Origin: an uncultured Lachnospiraceae bacterium
GTDB lineage: Bacteria; Bacillota; Clostridia; Lachnospirales; Lachnospiraceae
Length of the DNA stretch: 64,000 bases
Reading direction: 5' to 3'
Assembly (NCBI GenBank): GCA_910584965.1
Contig: CAJUDZ010000019.1
Location: forward strand, 6,107-70,106
Positions within the stretch are counted from its first letter, which is position 1. Each line of letters opens with the position of its first letter. The translations under genes and the position numbers were made by a program. The notes under the pieces are model-generated. The model saw only the letters and a list, made by a program, of their open reading frames with translations. It was not told the origin of the DNA and did not search any database. Below, one piece after another: positions 51,158 through 59,740 of the stretch.

Positions 51158-52168
51158 AATTTTTAGTAATTCTGCCTGAAAAAAGTAATCCGTCAAAATT
51201 TTGTCAAAAGTATCCCCTTCCGCGGCCTTTCTGGCCGCCCCATACTGGCTCATTCCGAATCCGTGCCCGACGCCTTTTACCCGGAATGTCACCATATCTT
51301 CCCCCCATTCCGCACGGAAGCAGGCGGAGTTAAGGCCGAGCGCGTCCCGATACGTTTCTCCGCTGCATCTGCAGTCCCCCAGCACCGCTTCGGTCACATA
51401 TCCGGCGCTGTCATAAAGAAATTCTATCCCGTTCCACAGATCTTCCTGCTCCGCGGTTACCGCAAAGAGATTTTCCATCAATGTCAGATATTCCTTCTTT
51501 GACAGGATCAACTGGCTCTGGTAATTCCAGGCCATAATGTCCTGACCGCATTCCGCACCGGCCAGGTATGGATATTGATCGCTTTGGAGCGCTTCCGCCG
51601 CATTTCTCGTCTGTCCGCTGCTGACAGGAAAAAATGCGGCTTTTACAGGTTTCCCCGCATAGGAAAGGAAAATTCCGTCCGTTGCCAGTACGGCTTCTCT
51701 GTATGGATTTTCGCTTTCCGCGATATCCGTTTCGCCGTCCTGGTAAAGAAGCGCCTCGTCCTGTATGACAAGCATTCCTTCCTTTGACAGTTCCTGAGAA
51801 AGAAAAAGAGACCACAGTTCCGTCCGAAGCAGTACGGCCTGCGCCTTTAACGCTTCCGGCTCGCAGGAAATGCCGTTTTCCTCCTGCGGCATCACTATCT
51901 GAAGCTTTCGTATCAGATATTCCTGCATCGTCATCTTCTTTTTGCCCCAGTTCCCCGAAACCGCGATTTCGTAACGCAGATCAAGCCATTCCGTCTCTTC
52001 TTCCTGCCGGCTGAAAACCGCCGTATCTTCTCCGATATGTCCCCACAGACAGGAGATCACATAAGGCAGTAAAAAAACAAACAAAAGGATCGTAAGGACA
52101 TCCCTGTACGGGCTGTCTTCATACTTCCTTTTGTCTGCTCTTTTTGGGACGATTCTAAATATATTCAT
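51152..52168 (-). CDS. spoIID: Stage II sporulation protein D
   Basis: SpoIID is a lytic transglycosylase that degrades peptidoglycan ahead of the engulfing mother-cell membrane, together with SpoIIP and SpoIIM. It has a membrane anchor (~24-44, VLTILLFVFLLPYVISCLWGH), then the SpoIID domain (~70-338). Family motifs: LIRKLQIVMPQEENGISCEPEALKAQAVLLRT in shorter pieces, with the catalytic-Glu region around MPQEE/CEPEALKAQA, and the C-terminal GVGHGFGMSQYGAARKA. Length 338, normal. It lies immediately upstream of spoIIQ. Confidence 0.92.
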   Translation of the reverse strand: MNIFRIVPKRADKRKYEDSPYRDVLTILLFVFLLPYVISCLWGHIGEDTAVFSRQEEETEWLDLRYEIAVSGNWGKKKMTMQEYLIRKLQIVMPQEENGISCEPEALKAQAVLLRTELWSLFLSQELSKEGMLVIQDEALLYQDGETDIAESENPYREAVLATDGIFLSYAGKPVKAAFFPVSSGQTRNAAEALQSDQYPYLAGAECGQDIMAWNYQSQLILSKKEYLTLMENLFAVTAEQEDLWNGIEFLYDSAGYVTEAVLGDCRCSGETYRDALGLNSACFRAEWGEDMVTFRVKGVGHGFGMSQYGAARKAAEGDTFDKILTDYFFQAELLKIE

Positions 52169-52185
52169 CAGGACACCTCTTCTTC

Positions 52186-52193
52186 ATTCTATG
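52186..52193 (-). promoter_or_regulatory. Possible sigma-E -10 element before spoIID
   Basis: CATAGAAT on the minus strand differs in one base from the sigma-E -10 CATACAAT and lies 18 bases before the start. The -35 region is poor. Confidence 0.3.
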
Positions 52194-52223
52194 TAAGAGT
52201 GTCCCCGTTCATACTACACGATT

Positions 52224-53300
52224 TTACCTTGCCAGATCAAGATGCTGGACGGTTCCGACATTCCCGTTCTCATACAGGAAAATACCCGTATTTCTGAGCA
52301 CGCCGTTTGTATGATTATCCTTTGCGGAATTCAGGGAAAATTCCGTATCGGTATTCTGTAAACAGATAGCGCCCACGCCCGCCTCCGACAGGTGATAAAG
52401 TTTATCCTTTCCGTTTTCATCTTTTGTCCAGATCAGCAGCTTGCTCCAGATTTCGTCATCTTCGTCAATCCAGCCGTTGCCGTCCTGATCGTATTTTGCC
52501 AGATCCGCAAACCCGTTTCCGGTTTTGGTTCCGAACAGCTCGCTGCCGTCGTTGATCACGCCGTCTTCATTCAGATCAAGCGCAAGATAACCGCTTCCCG
52601 ATTTTAAATTGGAAATCTCCTCTTTCTCTCCGTCGCCGTCCAGATCGAAGAAAAATGTCTGGTCGGAAAGCCCGGCGACATTCCCGTTCAGGTTGATCAC
52701 CAACGGGTCGGTGCAGTTCAGCACGCCGATATCATAACTTTCTTCGTAATACTCCGTAAAGCTTCTGCTCATTTTCAGATTCAGTCCGAAATTGATTTCT
52801 CTGCCATCGGCTGTCTTTACGACTCCTTTTGTGGAAAAAGATGTCGTTTCCGACTCACTGTGATAATACTGGTTCGTCACGCCGTAAGTTTTATAACTGG
52901 CGGCGGGCAGGCTGCCCGAACTGCTTCCCCAGATCTCATCCAGTTCCGGTTTGTGCTTGTCGCCAAACAACAGGTACATCAGAAAGCGCATACAGTGCTG
53001 TCTGATATTTTCTCTTGCGTCCTTTTCCTCGCTGCTCAGCGATACTCTGTCCGAATTGGACACATTTTGAAAATGAAGGGAAACGTCTTCCAGTGTAGTC
53101 TGCGCATTACTACTCCCTTTCGCGTCCGTATCTTCATCCCCCATTCCCAGAAAGCTCCCTGGAAGTCCGTTTCCTGTTCCGTTTTTCAGCTTTCTGCCGC
53201 TGCCTGTATAATTCCGTGTATACGCCCAGGCAGCCCTTTTTGTTACAGAAGAATAACTTCTGGCGGATTCCATTCCTATCGTACTGGAATTAATTCGCAA
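52224..53300 (-). CDS. Calcium-binding-like protein with EF-hand/dockerin-type DxDxDG loops
   Basis: A 358-residue protein starting at TTG (53300), five bases after GGAGG. The N-terminus (MRINSSTIGMESARSYSS) and region to ~130 are low in hydrophobics. From ~205 the sequence is typical of a widespread bacterial module: FFFDLDGDGEKEEISNL, GSGYLALDLNEDGVINDGSELFG, FADLAKYDQDGNGWIDEDDEIW, LLIWTKDENG. The DxDxDG loops could bind calcium. No signal peptide is visible, so export is not shown. A similar module occurs in proteins sometimes near flagellar or secretion genes; here no such neighbours are found. Function unknown. Confidence 0.8.
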   Translation of the reverse strand: MRINSSTIGMESARSYSSVTKRAAWAYTRNYTGSGRKLKNGTGNGLPGSFLGMGDEDTDAKGSSNAQTTLEDVSLHFQNVSNSDRVSLSSEEKDARENIRQHCMRFLMYLLFGDKHKPELDEIWGSSSGSLPAASYKTYGVTNQYYHSESETTSFSTKGVVKTADGREINFGLNLKMSRSFTEYYEESYDIGVLNCTDPLVINLNGNVAGLSDQTFFFDLDGDGEKEEISNLKSGSGYLALDLNEDGVINDGSELFGTKTGNGFADLAKYDQDGNGWIDEDDEIWSKLLIWTKDENGKDKLYHLSEAGVGAICLQNTDTEFSLNSAKDNHTNGVLRNTGIFLYENGNVGTVQHLDLAR

Positions 53301-53340
53301 TGATACCTCCTTTTTTCTCTTTAGCCCGTATCTGCATATG

Positions 53341-53361
53341 TACCCTCAGTGAACAAGGGGA
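53341..53361. repeat. Half copy of the palindromic element found at 63727-63775
   Basis: TACCCTCAGTGAACAAGGGGA is present as a single arm. It differs by one base from the left arm at 63727-63747 and is identical to the complement of the right arm at 63755-63775. Confidence 0.7.
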
Positions 53362-53377
53362 TCATTTACAAATACAT

Positions 53378-53429
53378 AAAAAAAGGATGATATCTTCAGG
53401 GAAATTCATTTTCCATAAAAACACCATCC
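53378..53429 (-). terminator. Second terminator-like hairpin after the LamG gene
   Basis: Minus-strand GGATG...CATCC with an inner GGAAA/TTTCC stem, followed by TTTTTTT. It is the weaker of two tandem hairpins. Confidence 0.45.
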
Positions 53430-53450
53430 GTGGCTAAGTATTTTCAGTTC

Positions 53451-53480
53451 CAAAAAATAGCAGTCTGGCCAAAAACTGCC
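53451..53480 (-). terminator. Terminator after the LamG gene
   Basis: Minus-strand GCAGT-10-ACTGC followed by TATTTTTT. It lies about 75 bases after the LamG stop. The gap 53301-53553 holds this, the second hairpin and the half repeat, and no gene. Confidence 0.5.
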
Positions 53481-53553
53481 ATCCTCTGTACTTTATATAT
53501 CGGACATTCTCATTTTTTCATTAGCACGATTTTATTCAATTTTTATCCATATT

Positions 53554-54561
53554 TTAGTCGTTCATGCCCCGCATATACGCCATATACATATCATTGATCT
53601 GATTTTCGCTAAGGAGCGTATTCCAGATGCGGAGCTCATCATAGCATACCCGGAACAGTCTGTCGAAGCAGTTGATGCCGAGATAACCTTTCATATCCGA
53701 CTCTTCAAAATCCATCTTGGAAACTTCGCTGCTTCCGATCATTTCGCTGTTAATATACAGATAAGCCGTTACCTTGCTCGGATCGATTTCCGATTCCTTT
53801 GTGCCGTCTACCCGGATCGTAATATAATTCCACTGATGCAGGTCGATACACTCCTTTTCCTCCACAGACGGGCGGACTTCACAGGAATTTCCGGTGCACG
53901 CATTGATCGTATTGAAAATCGGCACGACGTCCTGACCGTCTTCCGCCGTTTTCTTATTGAAACTGATATAGTTCTGCGACACGTCCGCATCCAGCAGATT
54001 CGAACCGATCAGCAGAAAAGGAGACCAGTCATAAATCTCTTCGGCCCTCATCCAGAAAGAAATGGTGTAGGACTCCGAAAGCGGCTCCATGTCACAGAGC
54101 TCGATTCCGTAAGTACCGTCAAGATAAATGGCCGCGCCCTCTATTCCCTCTATGAAAAGCGGTTTTTTTTCTGCACTTTCTACGGGATAGGTTCCGGCAT
54201 TATACTCACCGTCATCCTCCGGCCTCGTAACGACTTTTGCCCCGTGAATTTCTCTGTCGAAGGAAAAAGCGTAATCTGCCGCGGGAACATCACCCAGAAC
54301 CATATCGTTTACGATCTCTTTATGTATCTCCGCTTCATGCGGCCGGGAAATATCTTCCTGTACCGCAGCCGCAGGAACATCCAGCTCCGCTTCTCTTGCC
54401 CTTCGGGCGGCCATCACTTCCGCGTCTTCCTCAGTCCCGTTCATACCTTCCACGAGAACGACCGTGCCGATCAGCGCCGTAAAGAAACACAAGACCGCTA
54501 TCGTCCTGAACACAATCATTCTCTTTTTACTGCCCACCAGCTTACCCATAAGATTTTTCAC
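53554..54561 (-). CDS. Membrane-anchored LamG/concanavalin-like domain protein
   Basis: A 335-residue protein with an N-terminal membrane helix (~18-39, FRTIAVLCFFTALIGTVVLVEG), an Ala/Glu-rich stalk, and a LamG-type jelly-roll domain (~95-320: AIYLDGTYGIEL, SYTISFWMRAE, WNYITIRVDG, FRVCYDELRIWNTLLSENQIN). Such domains bind glycans or proteins at the cell surface. The start is probably GTG at 54561, without a clear ribosome binding site. ATG four codons later is possible. It is 29 bases after the aconitase-family gene but with a different role. Function unknown; a sugar-binding or adhesion role is a guess. Confidence 0.8.
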   Translation of the reverse strand: MKNLMGKLVGSKKRMIVFRTIAVLCFFTALIGTVVLVEGMNGTEEDAEVMAARRAREAELDVPAAAVQEDISRPHEAEIHKEIVNDMVLGDVPAADYAFSFDREIHGAKVVTRPEDDGEYNAGTYPVESAEKKPLFIEGIEGAAIYLDGTYGIELCDMEPLSESYTISFWMRAEEIYDWSPFLLIGSNLLDADVSQNYISFNKKTAEDGQDVVPIFNTINACTGNSCEVRPSVEEKECIDLHQWNYITIRVDGTKESEIDPSKVTAYLYINSEMIGSSEVSKMDFEESDMKGYLGINCFDRLFRVCYDELRIWNTLLSENQINDMYMAYMRGMND

Positions 54562-54590
54562 AATACTATACCAGTCCCGAATCCGTCATA

Positions 54591-56888
54591 TCAACCGACT
54601 CTGTTATAATTAATCAGACATCCTTTCAAAATAATCTGACGTTCTTCGTCCGTCAGTTCCCCCAATTTTAATTCAAATGCACAAAGGGCATCTTTCTCCA
54701 CGGATACCGTATACGCGGTAATGATCTCCCACTTTTCCGCTACCGCTTTCCTGATATCCGGAATAAACAGATAATCCAGATTGCTGAAAGGAAGCGCGCC
54801 TTCTTCGATCACGAACGGAAGCATTCCCCAGTTGATCAGGTTGGAACGGTATCTCTTTGTTGCGTATTCGTTGGCGATATTCGCCCAGCCTCCCAGCACC
54901 TTCTGACAGCTTGCCGCCTGTTCTCTCGCGGAACCGTCGCCCGGTTTTACCGCAAAGATCGTGGAGCCAAAGCCCGTATTCTCATGAGAGGCATCCGCAA
55001 AGGTCTTCTTGATCACATTCATAACCGGTTTTACATCGGGATGTGCCTGACAGGGATGTTCTCCCGCCATTCTCGCCTTCTCCGCCTTCTGAATATCTTT
55101 CGCGCGTCCCACATATGCGGGATCCTTTCTGGATAACGCAAACTCTGCCAGTCCCAGCGGGTTTGAACGGTAAGAAGACGTTTCCCCGGAAGGAATCAGC
55201 TCATCCGTCGTCGTAACTGGATCGTGAATCTCGGAAACGACGCGAAGCACCAGATGATCCGGCAGCGCTCCCATAGCCGGCCAGTCTTTGATATTAGGCC
55301 CGAACTGAATCTCCACACTCTCGTCCGCTTTCCCGTGCGAGTCAAAAACCCGGTTCGCATAAATATTCTCATCGAAATGATACCGGTACTTTCCGATCTC
55401 TCCGTCAAACTCCGTTGCCGGCGTCAATACCCCTTTATTGGCCGCCGTCGCCGCAATCGAACGCGCATCCATCAGCGCGACGGAAGAAATCTGTCCGTTC
55501 TGTAACTTGGAGCCTTCCCTGTTCGGGAAGTTTCTCGTAGAATGGCGAATGCTGAAAGCATTATTGGCAGGCGTATCGCCCGCACCGAAGCAGGGGCCGC
55601 AGAAAGCCGTCTTCATAACCGCTCCCGTCTCCAGTATCGCCGCCGCACAGCCATTCTTAATCAATTCCATATAAACCGGCATGGAAGCCGGATACACACT
55701 CAGCGTAAAGCCGTCCGAACCGATATAGGAACCTTTTAAGATATCGGCCGCGGCACAGATATTTTCAAATCCGCCGCCCGCACAGCCCGCGATGATTCCC
55801 TGATCTACCATAAACTTCCCGTTTACGACCTTATCCTGCAACGAATAAGGCACCGCGCCGTCCAGGCTGACCTTCGCCTTCTCTTCCACATCGTGAAGGA
55901 TATCCGAAAGGTTTGCATTCAGTTCTTCGATCGTATAAGTATTGCTCGGATGGAACGGCATCGCGATCATCGGTTTTACCGCAGACAGATCCACTTCAAT
56001 CATGCCGTCATAATAAGCCACTTCCCCCGGCGCAAGCTCTTTATAATCTCCGCTTCTTCCGTGTATCTCATAAAATTCGCGGATTTTCTCATCGGTCGCC
56101 CAGATCGAAGAAAGACATGTCGTCTCCGTCGTCATGACATCGATTCCGATACGGAAATCGGCGCTTAAACTGTTTACACCCGGACCGACAAATTCCATCA
56201 CTTTATTTTTCACATAACCGCTCTGAAATACCGCGCCGATGATTGCCAGCGCGACATCCTGCGGCCCCGTTCCTTTTACGGGTTCGCCTTTTAAATAAAC
56301 GCCCACCACTTCCGGCCTGTTAATATCATAGGTCTGGGAAAGAAGCTGTTTCACGAGCTCCGGTCCGCCTTCGCCCACCGCCATCGTACCGAGCGCGCCG
56401 TAACGCGTATGGGAATCGGAACCAAGAATCATCTTACCGCCGCCGGCCAGCATCTCTCTCGCATACTGATGGATAACCGCCTGATGCGGGGGCACATAAA
56501 CGCCGCCGTATCTCTTGGCACAGGTAAGTCCAAACATATGATCATCTTCATTGATGGTGCCGCCGACCGCGCACAGGGAATTGTGGCAGTTCGTCAGCAC
56601 ATAGGGAATCGGAAATTTCGTCAGTCCCGAAGCCCTTGCCGTCTGAATGATTCCTACGAAAGTAATATCATGGGAAGTCAGTTTGTCGAACTTGATCTTT
56701 AACTTTTCCATGTTGCCGGAAGTATTATGCTCCTCCAGAATACGGTATGCAATCGTATTCCGGACCGCCTCCTGTCCGGAAACCTCTTTCCCGGTTATAT
56801 TTTTTATCTGCGCCGCCGCATCCTCCCGATCCGCAATAAGCTCTGTGCCGCGAACCAGATATGCGCCGCCTTCCCACAATTTCACCAT
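54591..56888 (-). CDS. Aconitase-family hydratase (YbhJ-like)
   Basis: A 765-residue 4Fe-4S hydro-lyase of the aconitase superfamily. Conserved parts: [25 protein letters not shown] (~150-175), the three cluster cysteines in IIAGCAGGG (~370) and FCGPCFGAG (~430), the substrate-binding [10 protein letters not shown], and a swivel domain at the C-terminus with [14 protein letters not shown]. The order and length resemble the YbhJ/hydratase branch rather than AcnA or LeuC. The substrate is unknown. The ribosome binding site GGAGG is good. It is probably cytoplasmic and transcribed with the LamG gene. Confidence 0.88.
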   Translation of the reverse strand: MVKLWEGGAYLVRGTELIADREDAAAQIKNITGKEVSGQEAVRNTIAYRILEEHNTSGNMEKLKIKFDKLTSHDITFVGIIQTARASGLTKFPIPYVLTNCHNSLCAVGGTINEDDHMFGLTCAKRYGGVYVPPHQAVIHQYAREMLAGGGKMILGSDSHTRYGALGTMAVGEGGPELVKQLLSQTYDINRPEVVGVYLKGEPVKGTGPQDVALAIIGAVFQSGYVKNKVMEFVGPGVNSLSADFRIGIDVMTTETTCLSSIWATDEKIREFYEIHGRSGDYKELAPGEVAYYDGMIEVDLSAVKPMIAMPFHPSNTYTIEELNANLSDILHDVEEKAKVSLDGAVPYSLQDKVVNGKFMVDQGIIAGCAGGGFENICAAADILKGSYIGSDGFTLSVYPASMPVYMELIKNGCAAAILETGAVMKTAFCGPCFGAGDTPANNAFSIRHSTRNFPNREGSKLQNGQISSVALMDARSIAATAANKGVLTPATEFDGEIGKYRYHFDENIYANRVFDSHGKADESVEIQFGPNIKDWPAMGALPDHLVLRVVSEIHDPVTTTDELIPSGETSSYRSNPLGLAEFALSRKDPAYVGRAKDIQKAEKARMAGEHPCQAHPDVKPVMNVIKKTFADASHENTGFGSTIFAVKPGDGSAREQAASCQKVLGGWANIANEYATKRYRSNLINWGMLPFVIEEGALPFSNLDYLFIPDIRKAVAEKWEIITAYTVSVEKDALCAFELKLGELTDEERQIILKGCLINYNRVG

Positions 56889-56986
56889 ATAAACTCCTCC
56901 ATTCTAATTCCCTATTATATAGGAAAAATCGTTTCGATGCAATGAGTTTTGCCATCTTTCCTTTCAAAATCACCCGTACAGCGGGA

Positions 56987-57010
56987 AACGCAGGCCCGAC
57001 AGCCTGCGTT
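56987..57010. repeat. Perfect hairpin without T-run
   Basis: AACGCAGGC-6-GCCTGCGTT. It lies in the gap 56889-57133 between the hydratase and the lipoprotein gene. It may be part of the termination region or a leader structure. Confidence 0.4.
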
Positions 57011-57077
57011 CCGAAAACTTACCGCATAAGTTCCTGCCTGAAGGGGCGCTGCGATTACAGCAATTTCCGAGAAAACC

Positions 57078-57113
57078 AAAAAGCACGATACCTGCCGTCA
57101 GCAGATATCGTGC
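57078..57113 (-). terminator. Terminator of the 57134-58294 lipoprotein gene
   Basis: Minus-strand GCACGATA-15-TATCGTGC followed by TTTTTGG, 20 bases after the stop codon. Confidence 0.75.
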
Positions 57114-57133
57114 ACTTTCATTTCTTTATCGGC

Positions 57134-58294
57134 CTATTCCATAAAATCCATCAGAATATCGTCTATCTCGTTCCAGTCATCCGCAGAAATTACACCGTCA
57201 TCAATATCGATGTCATAGCTTCCGACAACCGGCTCTAAATAATTGGTCTCCGCTACCTTCGGGGTGATCGCATCCAGCATGCCCTGTGCATAATCGTCTC
57301 CCTCGACGCCTGTATCCGCAACAGCCTGTGCATCTTCCAGAATGATATCCAGGAAATCTACCGGATACATCGTAATTTCAACGCTGCCGTATGTCGCGCC
57401 GTCCGGAAGATCAACGACCGGTGTGTCCCATTTCACCTTCTCCAGAATCTGCCGCGCAATATCACGGAATCCGTCTGCGATTTCTTCGCTGACAGTCTCA
57501 TAATCAACAGCGAGATAATACATCAGCCCCTGCGCATAATACTCAATTTCGGATTCATACAGCTCTGCTGCGCCTTCCTCCGTGTCAAACTTCTTTTCCA
57601 CATAGGACGCATAATCTCCGTAGAAACTCGTCTTCAGCGCATCGTCAATGAAACTTGAACATTCTTCCGCATTCGCTACGGAACCCCAGTTGCTGTCCGC
57701 CAGCTTATAATATACTTTGTCAACCGTTTCAAACGCAACGCGTATTCCTACAAGAATATCGAGGCCGTCCGCATTGGTATATGTATAGTAAAGGTAATCG
57801 TCTTCTTCCTCGGACGGTTCGCCATACGCGGCAATGACATCTTCTTTCGTGCTTTCGCATGTAATGCCGCCGGGCAGTACAACAAACATAGCATCCTTAC
57901 CCTGGGAAACTTTCAAATCAAGATAGGATACCGTGGACTGTTCCAGTTTTACCGGCTCCGCACCGAGATTGATTCCGCAGACGCTGACATACTCCGACTC
58001 CTTCTCGTCGTTGAATAACTCGAACTCATTGGACTCAATGTTGTATTCCAGTTCAAACGTATCGGCATTATCATATCTGTTGGAAACATGCCATCCATTT
58101 CCTGTCCAATCGGAAAGTACGGACGGAAAAGCATATTTTGTTCCATCGATTACGAACTCGCCGCTTTCCAGCTTATCGCTGCTGAGCAGAGCCAGCGCTT
58201 CTTCCTTCTGTTTCTGCGCTGCTCCCGGGCCGCCGCATGCCGTCATCTGAAAACATAACGCGGCACACAAACCTATTAACGCCAGTTTCTTCAT
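57134..58294 (-). CDS. Lipoprotein of unknown function, 386 residues
   Basis: A lipoprotein signal ends at TACGG (lipobox MTAC, ~19). The mature part is acidic and has beta segments (FVIDGTKYAFPSVLSDW, GNGWHVSNRYD), then ITCESTKEDVIAAYGEPSEEEDDYLYYTY, a pattern typical of DUF4309/SmpA-like 'threshold' domains in which a conserved G-x-P follows the helix. The C-terminal third is helical. I do not know the function. It is a single gene with its own terminator. The likely start ATG is preceded by GAGGGG. Confidence 0.8.
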   Translation of the reverse strand: MKKLALIGLCAALCFQMTACGGPGAAQKQKEEALALLSSDKLESGEFVIDGTKYAFPSVLSDWTGNGWHVSNRYDNADTFELEYNIESNEFELFNDEKESEYVSVCGINLGAEPVKLEQSTVSYLDLKVSQGKDAMFVVLPGGITCESTKEDVIAAYGEPSEEEDDYLYYTYTNADGLDILVGIRVAFETVDKVYYKLADSNWGSVANAEECSSFIDDALKTSFYGDYASYVEKKFDTEEGAAELYESEIEYYAQGLMYYLAVDYETVSEEIADGFRDIARQILEKVKWDTPVVDLPDGATYGSVEITMYPVDFLDIILEDAQAVADTGVEGDDYAQGMLDAITPKVAETNYLEPVVGSYDIDIDDGVISADDWNEIDDILMDFME

Positions 58295-58392
58295 TACAAT
58301 TACCCCTCTCTTTCAGTATATGATCAACATTATAAACTCTTGTATTATATTACCTATACCGAATCCTGTCAATGCGTATATCGAATTTTGCT

Positions 58393-58410
58393 CCGGTACT
58401 TTCGTACCGG
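58393..58410. terminator. Compact GNRA-type hairpin after hflX
   Basis: On the minus strand CCGGTAC-GAAA-GTACCGG, a stable tetraloop hairpin 20 bases after the hflX stop. The U-run after it is weak, so it may slow or only partly end transcription. Confidence 0.5.
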
Positions 58411-58429
58411 TGTATATCCCGCGTTTCTT

Positions 58430-59740
58430 CTATTCTCTGTATTTTTCATAATACCGGGCATCCTGCATCCGGCAGTTGACCCGCATCCTGACGCCGTCCT
58501 CCTGATACTTCGTTTCAAGCACCACCGCATTTTCATTCAGATAGGACACCGCCCGGCCGTCCGCATAGGGAATCAGAAGCGTACACTCCTGATAACCGCC
58601 GGCCAGCTTCTTTTCAATCAGGCAGACAAGCTCCTCCATGCCGATTTTCAGACCGGCCGACAGATAAATACTGTCCTGTGTCACGACCGGAAGATTTTTG
58701 CTCGCATCGCTGCCCTCTGCACCCGGACATCCGGGAATATCTTCCGCAGACACTGTATCCGCCTTATTATAAACATAGATCATGGGAATGCCTTCTGCGC
58801 CAAGCTCCGTTAAGGTGCGTTCCGTCACCGCAATCTGTTCTTTGTAATGGCTGTCTCCATAGTCGATCACCTGCAGCAGAATATCGGCCTCTTTTGCCTC
58901 TTCCAGTGTGGAATGAAAAGCCTCCACGAGATGATGCGGCAGCTTATGGATAAAACCGACCGTATCCGATAAAAGAAACGCATGATGTCCCTCCGGCGCA
59001 ATCTTGCGGACCGTCGTATCCAGCGTTGCAAAGAGCATATCCTTCTCCATGACTTTCTTCTCTTCCACATCGGTTTCTTCCGCGCCGTATAAATCCAGCA
59101 TGGCATTTAACAGCGTGGATTTTCCGGCATTCGTATAGCCGACCAGCGCCACCCGCGGCATGCCGGAAGCCGCCCGCTGTTTGCGCTGCGTTTTCCGCTG
59201 TGCCCCGAGCTCTTTCAGCTCCCGCCGGTATTCCGCAAGCCGGTGCTCCAGAACACGGCGGTCCAGTTCCAGCTTTTTCTCCCCGGCGCCTTTGTTGCTC
59301 ATGGAACCGCTGCCCCCGCCCTGACGGCTGAGCGCCGCATGAAGTCCCACAAGACGCGGCAGCATATACTGTAACCGCGCTACTTCCACCTGTAATTTGG
59401 CCTCCCCGGAGCGGGCTCTTTTTGCAAAAATATCCAGAATCAGCGTACTCCTGTCCAATATCGGCTTTCCGATTTTTTCCTGCAGATTCCGTATCTGCAT
59501 CGGGGAAAGCGAGTTGTCGAACACCACCACGTCTACATTCTGCTCTTCCGCTTCCTCGCGGACCTCTTCCACTTTCCCTGTCCCGATATAAAAAGCTTTA
59601 TGAATTTCCGAAAGGTTCTGCTCCACGATGCCCGTGACTTCCATCTCACAGGCCTCTGCCAGACTTTCCAGTTCTTTCAGCGAAAGCTCATAATCTTCCC
59701 CGTTATCAAGGTTTATTCCAACCAACAATGCTCTTTCCAT
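58430..59740 (-). CDS. hflX: Ribosome-associated GTPase HflX
   Basis: HflX binds the 50S subunit and splits stalled ribosomes. It has 436 residues: the N-terminal GTP-binding-like domain (~1-180, FDNSLSPMQIRNLQEKIG, ARSGEAKLQVEVARLQYMLPRL in parts, and the glycine-rich SRQGGGSGSMSNKGAGEKKLE), then the G domain with Walker A GYTNAGKSTLLN, switch II DTVGFIHKLPHHLVEAF and NKAD. The start at 59740 (MERALLVGINL) has AAAGGA five bases upstream. It lies inside the 3' end of the CotH gene and overlaps it by 35 bases in a different frame. Confidence 0.95.
   Translation of the reverse strand: MERALLVGINLDNGEDYELSLKELESLAEACEMEVTGIVEQNLSEIHKAFYIGTGKVEEVREEAEEQNVDVVVFDNSLSPMQIRNLQEKIGKPILDRSTLILDIFAKRARSGEAKLQVEVARLQYMLPRLVGLHAALSRQGGGSGSMSNKGAGEKKLELDRRVLEHRLAEYRRELKELGAQRKTQRKQRAASGMPRVALVGYTNAGKSTLLNAMLDLYGAEETDVEEKKVMEKDMLFATLDTTVRKIAPEGHHAFLLSDTVGFIHKLPHHLVEAFHSTLEEAKEADILLQVIDYGDSHYKEQIAVTERTLTELGAEGIPMIYVYNKADTVSAEDIPGCPGAEGSDASKNLPVVTQDSIYLSAGLKIGMEELVCLIEKKLAGGYQECTLLIPYADGRAVSYLNENAVVLETKYQEDGVRMRVNCRMQDARYYEKYRE

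Noticed and set aside
53301..53553. Riboswitch in the structured gap after the LamG gene
   Set aside because: The paired segments read as two minus-strand terminators and a half repeat; no known aptamer core was recognised.
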